The position numbers and the translations under genes are program-made. From Thelephora terrestris (Eukaryota > Basidiomycota > Agaricomycetes > Thelephorales > Thelephoraceae), in contig WIUZ02000005.1 in assembly GCA_015956445.1 (NCBI GenBank), forward strand, positions 1,550,001 to 1,614,000: 64,000 nt of DNA. The letters are read 5' to 3'. The notes beneath the pieces were generated by a model. It was not told the origin of the DNA, made no database searches, and was given only the letters and a program-made list of their open reading frames with translations. Shown here piece after piece: positions 10,305 through 20,859 of this stretch. How positions within the stretch are numbered: position 1 is the first letter of the stretch; every line of letters starts with the position of its first letter.

Positions 10305-12518
10305 ATGCTTGCGCGACGAGGCCCACGTCGTGTCTTGTACCTAGACTTCCTGGCACCGAGCCTTCTCCACCGGAATGCGTCTGGTTCCGCCATCCCGAAT
10401 CCGCGGCCTCTGCCTTCCCATCATCTCCAGAACCGTACCCCCGATGCCTCCCAAAAGTCCTCGAAGACCCTGCAGCAGCCCACTTCCAAAATAAGAGAAC
10501 CCAAAGCCAGAGGTGAAGGGCCAGTCCCGCAAGCCAACGGTATCGATCTCTTCGTCAAGACTACCGCCAAGCTCGACGCTATCCTTGGCCGCGAGGAGCT
10601 TACTGGGGTTCGCGAGCTGTGGACGACTCTCTCTGGCAAAGATCTGCTCAAGTACCTCGGAATTCCTCAAATACAGAGGTACTCCAAGTCCATTGCTTCT
10701 ATTTACGGGTGCGAGCCCCATTCTGGCGATCAGTGGTCCGCCCAGGATAAGGAGACCATGCAAGCTATCGCGATTCACACCGCCCTTTGCGGTCATACCG
10801 GCGCTATCCAAGCGATTGTGTTACATCATCTTACGGCCCATGAACCCGACAAGGTCCTGGAACTATACCAAGCTTACCTCACCTCTCAAACCAAAGATCA
10901 AACACCACAATCGCCCGAACCAACCGAAGGGGTCTCGATCCCGGATGACCTCACCCCCTCAGAGGAGAAAACCGATCTGTTACTCGGCGCAATCGCTGCG
11001 TGCGCCATGAAAGCATCCTTCTCTGATGCCGTGAACCTGGTTCTCGAATCCCCCATTCGAATCGTCTACCAAGCAATCGAGCATCGTATCCACACTTTCC
11101 CAAATGCCTCCGTCGTCGAAAACTACGTTCGCCGCCTCGAACTCGTCTATCTCTTTGCTCATCCGTCCTCTTTCTTCAAACACGTCGATAATTTGGCACG
11201 GGGCAGGGCAGCCGGCAAGCTTGAAAGGCTCTGCAGAGATATGACCACAGGCGTACTTGGAAATGAACCCTGGTTGGTTGTTGCGGAGGAGCTACGGTCG
11301 AAGGAACGGCCTGTTGTCCTCCCACGCTTTACCTGGGCCACGTTGATCACTGCCTTTACAACGTGCAAGCGTCCAGACCTCGCTGGAGGTCTATGGGAGG
11401 ACATGGTTAAATGCGGAATCAAGCCTGACGCCTCAATTTGGACTGCCGTGTTTGATGGTTACTCTTCACTGGGGTCCTGGCGAGAATCGCTTGCGACTTG
11501 GGACACAATGCTCACCCAGGATGTGGAGCCAGAACCTCTCACGTATCGAGCCATAATTGCGACCTTGTTCAAGTCCAGGCGCCCGGATGACGCGATGGCC
11601 AAGTTCAAAGCGTACGAACAGGACTGGGTTGGGAAAAGGAGGAAAAATTCGGCAGAAGTTATGGACAAATATTCCTCACAAATCCTATCGCTTCACAACA
11701 CCGTCCTTCACGGGTTGTTGACGAACACGGACAGGGAGGCCCCTGCGCTTGAGCTTTTCGAACGGATGAAGACCGACGGCCCCACGCCGGACCTCATCTC
11801 ATGGAACACAGTCATGGGCTACTACGGGAGGAGAGGGGACATGAAGCTGATTTCCTCAACACTTCGGGGCCTCAAGGAGTCCGGACTCTCGCCGGACGTT
11901 TTCACCTACTCCATCATCCTCACTGCTCTTTTGAAGGCTGGCCGAGAAGATGCACCGCAGCTTATCTTAGACATGATGAAGAAGGACAACATTAATCCAG
12001 GGGCTGCGGTCAACACGACGATCATGGATCAGCTCCTCCGAGAACCGGATGCAAAGAACGTGAAGGCCGCGTTCAACATCCTTAATAGGATGGAAGGGGA
12101 AAGGACGCCTGCTGAGCGACCAAACGAAGTAACGTATACCACGATGCTGACCGGATTATACCGTTGGGGTTCGAGCAAGGAGGTGGAAACATACCACACA
12201 GATATCCTGCGACGGATGAGCAGACGCGGCATTCAATTCAACCGCGCCACCTGTCACATCCTCATTCGCGCGTCTTTGGAGAGCTTGAGTCGAGAGGGTG
12301 CACGTTACGCGTTGGATCACTTCAACCGGATGATACGGTTCAAGATCGAGCCAGACTTTGATACGTGGTACATTATATTGGAAGGGATGCTACGTAGGGG
12401 TGAGATTGGGATTGCGAATGGTTTGACGGAAGAGATGACGAGGCGGGGATACGAACCGACTGGCGCACTGTCTGGTCTGGTTAAGAGGGTGTGGAGGAGC
12501 CAGTTGAGGAGAAGTTGA
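10305..12518 (+). CDS. Mitochondrial pentatricopeptide (PPR) protein
   Basis: One uninterrupted exon of 737 codons, unusual here where most genes have many introns. The N-terminus (MLARRGPRRVLYLDF...LLHRNASG) is basic, amphipathic and free of acidic residues at the start, as in mitochondrial presequences. From about residue 340 there are repeated 35-residue units of PPR type: WATLITAFTTCKRPDLAGGL, SIWTAVFDGYSSLGSWRESL, TYRAIIATLFKSRRPDDAMA, ISWNTVMGYYGRRGDMKLIS, FTYSIILTALLKAGREDAPQ, TYTTMLTGLYRWGSSKEVE, DTWYIILEGMLRRGEIGIAN. PPR proteins bind organellar RNA and act in mitochondrial RNA stability or translation. The specific target cannot be told. It is divergent from the cyclophilin gene with 168 nt between starts. 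Confidence 0.85.
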   Translation: MLARRGPRRVLYLDFLAPSLLHRNASGSAIPNPRPLPSHHLQNRTPDASQKSSKTLQQPTSKIREPKARGEGPVPQANGIDLFVKTTAKLDAILGREELTGVRELWTTLSGKDLLKYLGIPQIQRYSKSIASIYGCEPHSGDQWSAQDKETMQAIAIHTALCGHTGAIQAIVLHHLTAHEPDKVLELYQAYLTSQTKDQTPQSPEPTEGVSIPDDLTPSEEKTDLLLGAIAACAMKASFSDAVNLVLESPIRIVYQAIEHRIHTFPNASVVENYVRRLELVYLFAHPSSFFKHVDNLARGRAAGKLERLCRDMTTGVLGNEPWLVVAEELRSKERPVVLPRFTWATLITAFTTCKRPDLAGGLWEDMVKCGIKPDASIWTAVFDGYSSLGSWRESLATWDTMLTQDVEPEPLTYRAIIATLFKSRRPDDAMAKFKAYEQDWVGKRRKNSAEVMDKYSSQILSLHNTVLHGLLTNTDREAPALELFERMKTDGPTPDLISWNTVMGYYGRRGDMKLISSTLRGLKESGLSPDVFTYSIILTALLKAGREDAPQLILDMMKKDNINPGAAVNTTIMDQLLREPDAKNVKAAFNILNRMEGERTPAERPNEVTYTTMLTGLYRWGSSKEVETYHTDILRRMSRRGIQFNRATCHILIRASLESLSREGARYALDHFNRMIRFKIEPDFDTWYIILEGMLRRGEIGIANGLTEEMTRRGYEPTGALSGLVKRVWRSQLRRS

Positions 12519-12534
12519 TGTAAATTATAGACTA

Positions 12535-12849
12535 CTACGCTCGACTGCCTCCGACGAAGAAGGCTTTCCCTATTCCGAGGCGTATGTACCTGGCATAAGC
12601 TATTAGAGTAGAAAGTATAATCAGTTTCCTCCCACCAGCCATGTACGTCGGCGGAGACTCACCCCAGTAGGAGAAGGTGCGACCGAAGTATTTGCCCGCC
12701 ATCGGGAGCAGGACGAAGGAAAGTAATTTCTGGAGTTCTTCCATGGACTCCTCCCATTCTTGTTGGGCCAGCAAAGCCTCCTCGTCGAGATCCGAGGATG
12801 AGTCGGAGAGGGAATCTGAGGTGTCTAGGGAGTATACCGAACCCGACAT
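12535..12849 (-). CDS. MIM2: MIM2-like mitochondrial outer-membrane import protein
   Basis: Small two-exon gene. Exon 1 starts MSGSVYSLDTSDSLSDSSSD, an acidic cytosolic tail, followed by LLSFVLLPMAGKYFGRTFSYW. A donor GTGAGT after TACTGGG and an acceptor CTAATAG join this to AYARYIRLGIGKAFFVGGSRA. The spliced core GKYFGRTFSYWAYARYIRLG matches the Mim2 pattern of one short membrane segment with Gly, Arg and Trp/Tyr residues. Mim2 works with Mim1 to insert alpha-helical proteins into the mitochondrial outer membrane. The spliced product is about 80-85 residues. Without splicing the frame also stays open, which would add GESPPTYMAGGRKL; the splice signals favour removal. It is convergent with the PPR gene, with 16 nt between stops. 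Confidence 0.72.
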   Translation of the reverse strand: MSGSVYSLDTSDSLSDSSSDLDEEALLAQQEWEESMEELQKLLSFVLLPMAGKYFGRTFSYWGESPPTYMAGGRKLIILSTLIAYARYIRLGIGKAFFVGGSRA

Positions 12850-13023
12850 GGCGGCTTCAGTTCAAGTGATGGCTGTCTTCCGTTCCGTTTCGTTGCCGAG
12901 GAACGATCATCCCCTTCTCTCCTGACCACATCTTCCTCGCGGAATCCAGACACGAGATCCGCAGGGTGTCAGCAGAGGACAAATAATCCTTACCACCATC
13001 TTTGGGCCGTCGCATTAAATCTG

Positions 13024-15486
13024 ATGCAGCAGAATGGCACCCGATACGAACCTTCCACTAAACGCAGGCTCGTAGGCCAACCACTCATTTATGCCATGAC
13101 GGTATTCATCAGTCTCGGTGTCTTTCTGGTGCGCATAGCCCCTTTTGAGATCTTTTGTATGTAGACGGCTAACCCGATAACCTGCAACTCAGTTTGGCTA
13201 TGATCAAGGGTTCGTGACCACCTGGCCGTCTCACCCAAATAGACTAACCGATCTAAAGCGTTATGTCCGGCATCATCACCGGGCCGTATTTCAAGAAGTA
13301 CTTCGACGACCCTGGTGCTGGAGAACTGGGCTTAATGGTCTCTGTGCTAGAAATCGGCGCGTTGAGTACGTCCTCCAAAAAAAATCGTTGGCAGACCGCA
13401 ACCCATACATTCCGCCTTGATGCTCCACAGTTACCTCGCTTGCTGCCGGACGCATAGGTGACGCGATTGGTCGCAGGGGAACTTTGTTCAGCGGCGCAGT
13501 GGTTTTTACCATTGGAGGGGCTATCCAAACATTCACTGGGGGCGTACGTAGCATGGTCGTCGGTAGGTTCATCTCCGGGTTCGGCGTTGGTCTGCTATCG
13601 TGGGTGTTCATCATTTGCACCGCAACAGTGGATTGATATCAGGGTTTAGAACAATCGTGCCGATATACCAGAGCGAAATTTCTCCCCCAAACCACGTAGG
13701 TCACTTCACATTCCTGACACTCCTTGGTTGACTTTAGGTTTAGCGAGGTGCACTCGCGTGCATGGAATTCACTGGAAACATCTTCGGATATGCATCTTCC
13801 GTGGTATGCGCACTTGGTTCTCCGACCCGTCCCCCATTCTCAACGAAGTCTACAGTGGATCGATTACTTCTCGTCCTTCATGGAATCAGACTGGTCCTGG
13901 AGAGTCCCCTTGTTCATCCAATGTGTGATTGGAGCCATTCTCGCAGCTGGATCCCTTGTCATGCCTGAAAGCCCCCGGTATGGCAGTTGGCACATGCACC
14001 TACCCGCACGAGCTGATTGGGCCCATTTCAGTTGGCTTATCGATAATGATAGAGACGTGGATGGTATGAATGTGATCGCTGACCTGCACGGTGGAGACCC
14101 CGAGGATGCATCAGCCAGAGCCGAATTCCAAGAGATCAAAGATCGCGTCAACTCTGACGTAAGTTGTTGTGTTGATATCGGCGGCGCTGTGTAGCACTCA
14201 AGGGTCGTACAGCGGGCATCTGGCGAGGCGCGCTCTTACAAAGTCATGTGGGAGAGGTACAAGCGCAGAGTTTTGTTAGCCATGTCATCACAAGCCTTTG
14301 CCCAACTAGTATGCATCAGTGCCTCCGTTCTCTCCCCAGACACTGACCTCTTTTGTCGCAGAACGGTATCAATGGTGTGTACTCGCCGCAGACTTCCCGG
14401 GATGTCGTCGCTGATACACGAACCATGGCTCAGTCATCTCATACTATGCACGTACGTTCCATTTCTGCATGTGAAAAGAATTATTCTTGATAAGAGACCT
14501 TAGCCCGAGTGTTTGAAGGTAACACGGTACTTGTAGACAATGTGATGTCCGATCTGACATGCTCCACAGAGGCTGGATGGGTGGGCCGCGATGCCATCTT
14601 AATGACCGGAATAAATGCTCTTATTTATCTTCTGGCAACCACACCGACATGGGTTTTGGTTGATCGTTGGGGTCGTCGCTTCATCCTTCTGTCTGGAGCC
14701 GTTGTTGTGAGTGTTTCCCTTCTGTATAGCTTGTTCCTGGGTAGTTACCGTTTTCCAGATGGCCATGGCATTAGGAGCTACGGGTTACTTCATGGCAATT
14801 GACGTTCCAATAACACCTCGCGCAGTCGTCGGATGCGTGATCATCTACAATGCATTCTTCGGTTACAGGTATACTCGACCTTTGCAGGTAACGGGTCGGT
14901 TTGCTAAGAAACAATCACAGCTGGGGACCGATCCCGTGGCTCTACCCGCCTGAGATCATGCCTCTTACTGTTCGGGCGAAGGGCGTGTCGTTGTCGACCG
15001 CAACGAACTGGTTCTTCAATTTCATCGTGGGACTCGTCACACCATACCTGCAAGATGTCATTGAGTGGAGGCTATATCCGATGCATGGGTTCTTCTGCGT
15101 GTGCAGCTTTGTTGTCGTTTACTTCCGTAAGGGTTGTTTCCATCTTTCGGAGAGTCTCCATCTGATATGTCGCAAAAAGTATACCCAGAAACGATGGGTG
15201 TGCCACTAGAGGAGATGGATGCCGTATTTGGAGAGGGTATGATAAAACCATTTTCTTACCTTCGTTCACACTAACCCGCCTACGCGACCTAGACCAATTA
15301 CAGGAATTTTACGAGAACCAAGAGTCAGAACAAGTCTCGCTAATCGGGAGCACACATTCCCGCCGTTCGGCAACTCATAGACTACCGACCCCTTCCCTCC
15401 TGCAAGTCGCGCGCGGATGGTTCAGCGGTGTTTTCAAAACGCGCAGGGACAGGTCGGCTTATGAACCTATAACAGGGGAGGAATAG
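13024..15486 (+). CDS. MFS sugar transporter (hexose/lactose permease type)
   Basis: Many short exons reconstruct a complete sugar porter. The start MQQNGTRYEPSTKRRLVGQP lies at 13024, followed by LIYAMTVFISLGVFLFGYDQ, GVMSGIITGPYFKKYFDDP, the GRIGDAIGRRGT loop (the family D-R/K-x-G-R-R signature), GGAIQTFTGG, PIYQSEISPPNHRG (classic sugar-porter motif; it needs an acceptor at GGTTTAG before CGAGGT), PESPRWLIDNDRD, QLNGINVISYYA, DRWGRRF, WGPIPWLYPPEIMPLTVRAKG and LYPETMGVPLEEMDAVF. The final exon reads DQLQEFYENQESEQVSLIGS and ends EPITGEE at 15486 when the acceptor CTAG before ACCAATTACAG is used. About twelve membrane segments are expected, in the plasma membrane. At least ten introns were inferred by eye and the exact substrate is unknown. 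Confidence 0.85.
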
Positions 15487-17164
15487 GAACTCGCGAGGAT
15501 GAACGTACATGCTGCGTATGCCGAAAACGATACAAGCGTCAATTAGGGAACACGATGGAGAAAGAAGTTTCGACACATGCAAACAGGCGCCCCTCCTAGT
15601 CGAGGGCTCTCCTGAATGCCGACCGGCTTCATCATTTTCGCTCGCCCTTTCCGCGTACCTGCCTCGGCATTGCACGGTCGTTCCATCCTCGCCTATTCTA
15701 TCGCGTCCCCAAGAAACCTTGCCCTCTTACTGTATTCCTGATTTCGCCGGTAGCAGAATATTCAAATTTCTTCTACACCTTTCCGTTCTTCTCGCTCTGT
15801 CATCTCGTATTCTGTGATTACCGTTGTCGAAGTTGGCTACAACCGGCGCCAGACCAGAAAGTTTCACGCGTTTCGCGGGATCCCGTTGATGAGGTCCACC
15901 CGTCGCGATGTCAAGACGGGGTGAAACACTGGGGCGGCCAGTATGAGCCCACGTACTGTCCGATAAACTGCGCTGACACAGAGACGACGCGGGATGATTT
16001 GCTCACGTCGCGACGGGTGGATTGGCGCGGTCGTGGCTTGAGCGCTTGCTCATCGTGCGTCATGCATCATGTCTGATGCGGGTGAGTCGAGATCCCTCTA
16101 CTAAGAGCGGCGCCCGCTCGCTCATCTATCCATAACAAATATGAAGTTAGCTCCGAACAACATGTTCGAGAAAGCAAGCAGAACAAACCTGAAGCACGTG
16201 AGCCATAAAGAGCCTGCCGAGGCAAAATTTATAACGAAGGGTAACAGGAGGCGGCAATGGGCCAGTTCCCGATGGCAAATAAGTACACAGAATATGTTTT
16301 AGTGGTTTCTTGCATTGCGCAGGGGGGTTGAGCGTTGGGGACGGTCACTGAATTCTCCGCTATCGATGCCACATCCAAGCATGTAACTTGGAGTGTTAAG
16401 CTTGGTGCCTGAGTACTGAGTACTTAGCATTCGAAGCCATTGATTCGTATTCGTGCCGGGCAGACGACCGCTCGTACCCAGTCCCTTGATCGTGATCGAC
16501 TCAGCTGTCTTGCGACATCCCCTCAGATGGTTTCGAGTAAGCAGTTCAGCTGACATCCCCCGGCGTTCCTCCAAGTAACCGTATGACAGGACTCGGACGA
16601 TGTCTATCTGAAACAACATTCGGATATTAACTATCCACGCTGGACAAGTGAAGGAAAGGTGATGTTTCGACCGCTAGCGGGATCGATACAATAACGCGAG
16701 GACGACCCTGGAACTGCGGCTAATCGGCCAGGTGTCTCGCCCGAGTGGCCTCGAAGAGGTAAGCGAGGTGAAGGAAATGCAGAGTGGTGACAAATGATCA
16801 AGCCCAAAACAAACTTGTTGTTGTTCTTCCAGCGGCCCTGCGGACCAAAGGTCGGGACGCGGGGAGTGAGGTCGATCCCGCAGAAGAAGAGAACCGACTA
16901 CGATGGATTTACTGCAGGTCGCCTCTATCCGTGAAGGAGGCTGTGTGGTTCCAACCGGCTTTTCACGTCAAAACACGACTCGGTCAATAAGGCGCAACAG
17001 CGTTTGGGCTGTCAGAGGGGTAATCAGCAGATTTCCCACATTTCCCTGACGCTCACCCGGACCCTGTACGCGAGATCTCCGCCCAGATCTTTTAGGTCTG
17101 GTTCTCCTTCACAATTTGTGTGCCTTTCTATTCTCTTCCAGTCACGACGACTCGGGGTTCGACG
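15487..17164. other. Intergenic before the NLR cluster
   Basis: About 1.7 kb without a recognised gene. Frames of 60-106 codons occur (15509-15817 plus, 16299-16619 minus, 16784-16990 plus) but lack domains or paired splice sites. It contains a short inverted repeat at 15897-16020. It marks the change from housekeeping genes to the NLR array and should hold the NLR1 promoter. Confidence 0.45.
15897..16020. repeat. 124-nt segment bounded by 13-nt inverted repeats
   Basis: CCACCCGTCGCGA at 15897-15909 is matched exactly by its reverse complement TCGCGACGGGTGG at 16008-16020. Inner sequences do not pair further and I see no target duplication, so it may be a small transposon remnant or chance. 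Confidence 0.35.
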
Positions 17165-20100
17165 ATGGACACACATCCCCAGGGGACGACGCGACGCGCA
17201 AAATTGACTGTGGTTCTCGCTGCTGTAAACCTCGCTAGGGATGTCTCTGCTACTGTCCCACCAGCTCGGATAGCTTTCGCCGCTGTCAGTACCCTCTTGA
17301 CTATGATCAGGGTGCGTGCCTCCTTTTGCGACCACGAGCTTCTGGTTCACACGTATCTAGGAACATATGGTTAACGACGAGGAGTATTACGAACTTGGGA
17401 TAGCCTGCGCTGATATATGCAATGCCCTCGACCGGGGGATCCATGGGAGACGAGTCAACGAACTCAGTCCGTCTGTATTCATAGCGATCGAGAAATTGAC
17501 TACGTGAGTTGGACGGCGATATGTGCATCGAGTGTCTCACGTACCGATGTTCCAACCGAAGAACTGTAAACAGGATCAACAGGATCATCATCAGGCTGGG
17601 CAAGCGACCGGCAACCTCTCGATTCTTGTATGCGAAGGATGATCAAAATATAATTGCCACTTGTAAGGAGGATCTCAACAGAGTCGTTCAGGTCTTCAAC
17701 GTACGTTCAGGCGATTCTGGTCGATATTCACTAACACACTACGTCTAGGCTGAACTGGCTATTGTCACTCATATCATGGTCACGGACATTCACCGTAACG
17801 TGGTGACGGGTCGGGACGACGCTTCCAGCTGGCGTCCATCCGTAAGTAACGCTTTACCGTTCCTAAAAGACACAACGTCGAACTTTCGCAGACCGAAGAA
17901 AAGCCAGAAATCTCGAACACTATAGGATCCACGGTCTCACTTTCTCATAGCGTCCCTCTCGGAGAGTTGCCCCCCTTTCCGAGGGCCTGTTTCGGCCGCG
18001 ACGAAGTGGTCATGAAGATCGTGGGTCTCGCCGAAAAGCTCGAGCCCATAGCTCTCATTGGTGCAGCGGGAATCGGGAAGACATCCATCGCTCTCACCGT
18101 CCTCAACCACGATCACATCAAGCAACAATTTGGCGACAACCGTCGATTCATTCGTTGCGATCAGTTTCCGCCTTCGCGTGCTCATTTCCTTGCCCACCTC
18201 TCCAAAGTCGTCGGTTCGCACATCGAAACCCCTGAGGATTTAACTTCAGTTTTGTCCTCGGGGAAGATGATCCTGTTCCTGGATAATGCCGAATCGATCC
18301 TCGATCCTCAGGGAACTCACGCTCGGGAGGTGTATGCTGTGGTGGAACAGTTGAGTCGGCTCAACAATATCTGCCTTGGCATCACCTCCCGCATCTCCAC
18401 TGTCCCCCCACGCTGCAAGCGTCCAACCATTCCTACGTTGTCAGTGGAATCGGCGTGTGACATCTTCTATGACATCTATAATATCGGCGGACGGTCCACT
18501 ATCATCAGCGACCTTGTCGGACGGTTAGACTGTCACGCCCTCTCTATCACACTCCTCGCCACCACTGCCTCCCACAATATGTGGGATTATGATCGACTGG
18601 CCAAGGAGTGGGACGCCCATCGCACGCAGATACTTCAGACATACTACAACGAGAGCCTGGCAGCAACCATAGAACTCACGCTCGCTTCCCCAACGTTCCG
18701 CAACCTCACCGCTTCCCCAACTTTTCACAAACTCGTCACTTCCCCGACGGTTCGCAAATTCGTCCCATCTCCTATGCTCCGCACACTCGGTCCCGACGTC
18801 CGTGAACTTCTCGGCGTTGTCGCTTTTTTCCCGCAAGGCGTCGACGAAAGTAACCTAGACTGGTTGTTTCCCACCGTCTCCGACAGGAAGAACATCTTCG
18901 ACAAATTCTGCGTTCTTTCTCTGGCATACCGAAGTAACGGCTTCATCACCATGTTGGCTCCGATCCGGGACTATTTCAGGCCTAAGGATCCAAAATCATC
19001 CCGACTGCTCTGCGCGATCAAGAACCTTTATTTCAGCCGATTGGCAGTTCGTCTTGACCCTGACGGCCCCGGGTTCGCGGAGGCGAAGTGGATAATGACG
19101 GAGGATGTGAACGCCGAGTACCTGCTCGATGTTTTGACGTCCATCGATGCGAACTCGGATGAGGTCTGGAAGGCTTGCGATCACTTCATGACCCACCTCT
19201 ATTGGCACAAACCGCGGCAGACCGTTCTGAGGGCGAAGATCGAAGGACTCCCAGATGACCATCACTCCAAACCTGGATACTTGTTCAAGCTCTCACGTTT
19301 ATTCGCTTCCATTGGGAATCATGTCGAACAAAAGCGGCTTCTCACTCACGCCCTGAAGCTCGAGAGAATGAGGGGGGATGACGATCAGACGGCTCGTGCC
19401 TTGACGGAACTATCCGACGCGAATCGAATGCTGGGTCTCCTCAAAGAGGGAATACAACGAGCGGAGGAAGCGTTGCGAATTTACGAACGGCTCGGTCACG
19501 CGATGGGGCAAGCAAAAAGCTTGAATGACCTAGCTCGGTTGTTGTTTGACGATAAACAGCTCGACGCTGCAAAAGACGCCGCGTCTCGCGCGCTGATGCT
19601 CCTCCCGTACAAAGGCCAAGAATTCCAGCTCTGTCAATCCCATCGCGTCCTAGGAAACATATATCGTTCCAAAGGGAAAAGGGAAAAGGCCATCAACTAT
19701 TTCGAGGAAGCGCTCAAAATCGCGTCCCCTTTCAACTGGCATCATCAGCTCTTTTGGATCCATCACTCCCTGGCGCTGCTATATTTCGATGAAGACGAGT
19801 TCGATGGTGCGCACCTCCACGTCAAACGAGCCAAATCACATGCGGTCGACAATTCATACAATCTGGGTCGTGCGATGGAGGTGCAGGCTCAGGTTTGGTA
19901 TCGGCAACGCAGGCTCCAAGATGCGACCTCCGAGGCGTTAAACGCCATGATGATCTACGAGAAACTCGGGGCAACGAGGGATGTAAGGAGTTGCAGGGCT
20001 CTCCTCAGGCATGTTGGAAAAGCGATCAAAAGGCAAGCGTCGGGAACCCTGTCTAATTCGGGATCCATCGGTGGGTTCTCTGAGCACTGCGCTTGTCCCT

Positions 20101-20195
20101 ACGTTTACTGACTCTCCTTTCGTGGTACATCAGCCAGCACCTCGACAGGTACCCAGGTCACTGACCAAACACCTTGGTGGACGCCTCGTTCCTGA
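17165..20195 (+). CDS. NLR1: helical N-domain, NB-ARC-like NTPase, TPR protein
   Basis: Exons 17165-17311, 17361-17503, 17562-17700, 17749-17841, 17892-20070 and 20134-20195 give one frame of about 920 residues. The first ~170 residues are helical (NLARDVSATVPPARIAFAAV, ALDRGIHGRRVNELSPSVF, VNRINRIIIRLGKRPATSRF) and resemble the HeLo/MLKL-like N-domain common in agaricomycete NLRs. The NTPase has Walker [10 protein letters not shown] (Lys near residue 237), Walker [11 protein letters not shown] and a sensor-like [18 protein letters not shown]-like helices follow (ALTELSDANRMLGLLKEGI, ALRIYERLGHAMGQAKSLND, AINYFEEALKIASPFNW, AMEVQAQVWYRQRRL). Such STAND proteins are signalling NTPases linked to nonself recognition and cell death; the ligand is unknown. 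The last intron (donor GTGGGT at 20071, acceptor ACATCAG) is optional: read-through would stop at 20111. It carries a 27-nt repeat expansion at 18683-18790. Confidence 0.85.
18683..18790 (+). repeat. 27-nt tandem repeat inside NLR1, four units
   Basis: Four in-frame units encode ASPTFRNLT, ASPTFHKLV, TSPTVRKFV and PSPMLRTLG. The paralogues NLR2, NLR3 and the right-arm copy have a single unit (ASPTFRKLG) at the same place, so the expansion is private to NLR1 and lengthens the region between the NTPase and the winged-helix-like [15 protein letters not shown] segment. Confidence 0.85.
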
Positions 20196-20859
20196 ATGCC
20201 CCTCCCCCCCAATCCTTTTCTCAAAGAGACATTCTCTACGCGCAGATCAACCCCCTGTAACTACGGGTTATTTCATGCATCGCTATTCCGCTCTTCGTTG
20301 TTGATGTAATATCTAACTTTCTGTATCGCAAGTCGCATCTGCTTTGCGCTTTGTATGTGTTTCACCCGGTAACTAGAGCAACTAGGGAGGATACGTATTT
20401 CGGGCTCATCCGCAAGCCCCTCCCCCTCGATTGAAAGACCAGGCAAAAGAGTAACGGCGTAGTGATGGAAGCTCGATGCTAATATAGGCGGGAGCACTTA
20501 CACAGTTAGTCAACCTAACTTGACATTCGTCGCAAGCGCCACCATTCGGTTGCCCCCCATTGCAAGAAATTCAGCGATGTTGATAGCCAGCCTCCGGTGA
20601 GGAGCACTATCCGGAAGTCGAAAAAACCAAGTTCAGGGCCAGTTGTTGTGTGCCCGAGGACGAGTCGCGTACTCCGATGGCCTCACTTCGTCAGGAACGC
20701 GATGCCGTTCACCGAAATTGAGATCCCGAGGTCCTTGGTCCTCTCGGTCTCCTTCCGTAGCGCCTAGCCCGTTATCGTATAAACGCCCGCGCCCGGTTTA
20801 CTCACAGCCTCGAGCGTGGGCACCACACCGCCTCCTCCCAGCCACTACGACTCTCGGCG
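20134..20859. repeat. NLR1 3' end and NLR1-NLR2 spacer, duplicated at 27865-28536
   Basis: This interval holds the last NLR1 exon and about 660 nt of spacer up to the NLR2 ATG. It is nearly identical to 27865-28536, apart from scattered substitutions and about 62 nt (near 20275-20336) absent from the second copy. It shows that NLR1-NLR2 and the dead NLR-NLR3 pair arose by tandem duplication. It should contain the NLR2 promoter. Confidence 0.85.

Noticed and set aside
13024-15486. Broken sugar transporter
   Set aside because: Apparent stops vanish when consensus introns are removed (for example acceptor GGTTTAG before CGAGGT and CTAG before ACCAATTACAG); the rebuilt protein has the full set of sugar-porter motifs.
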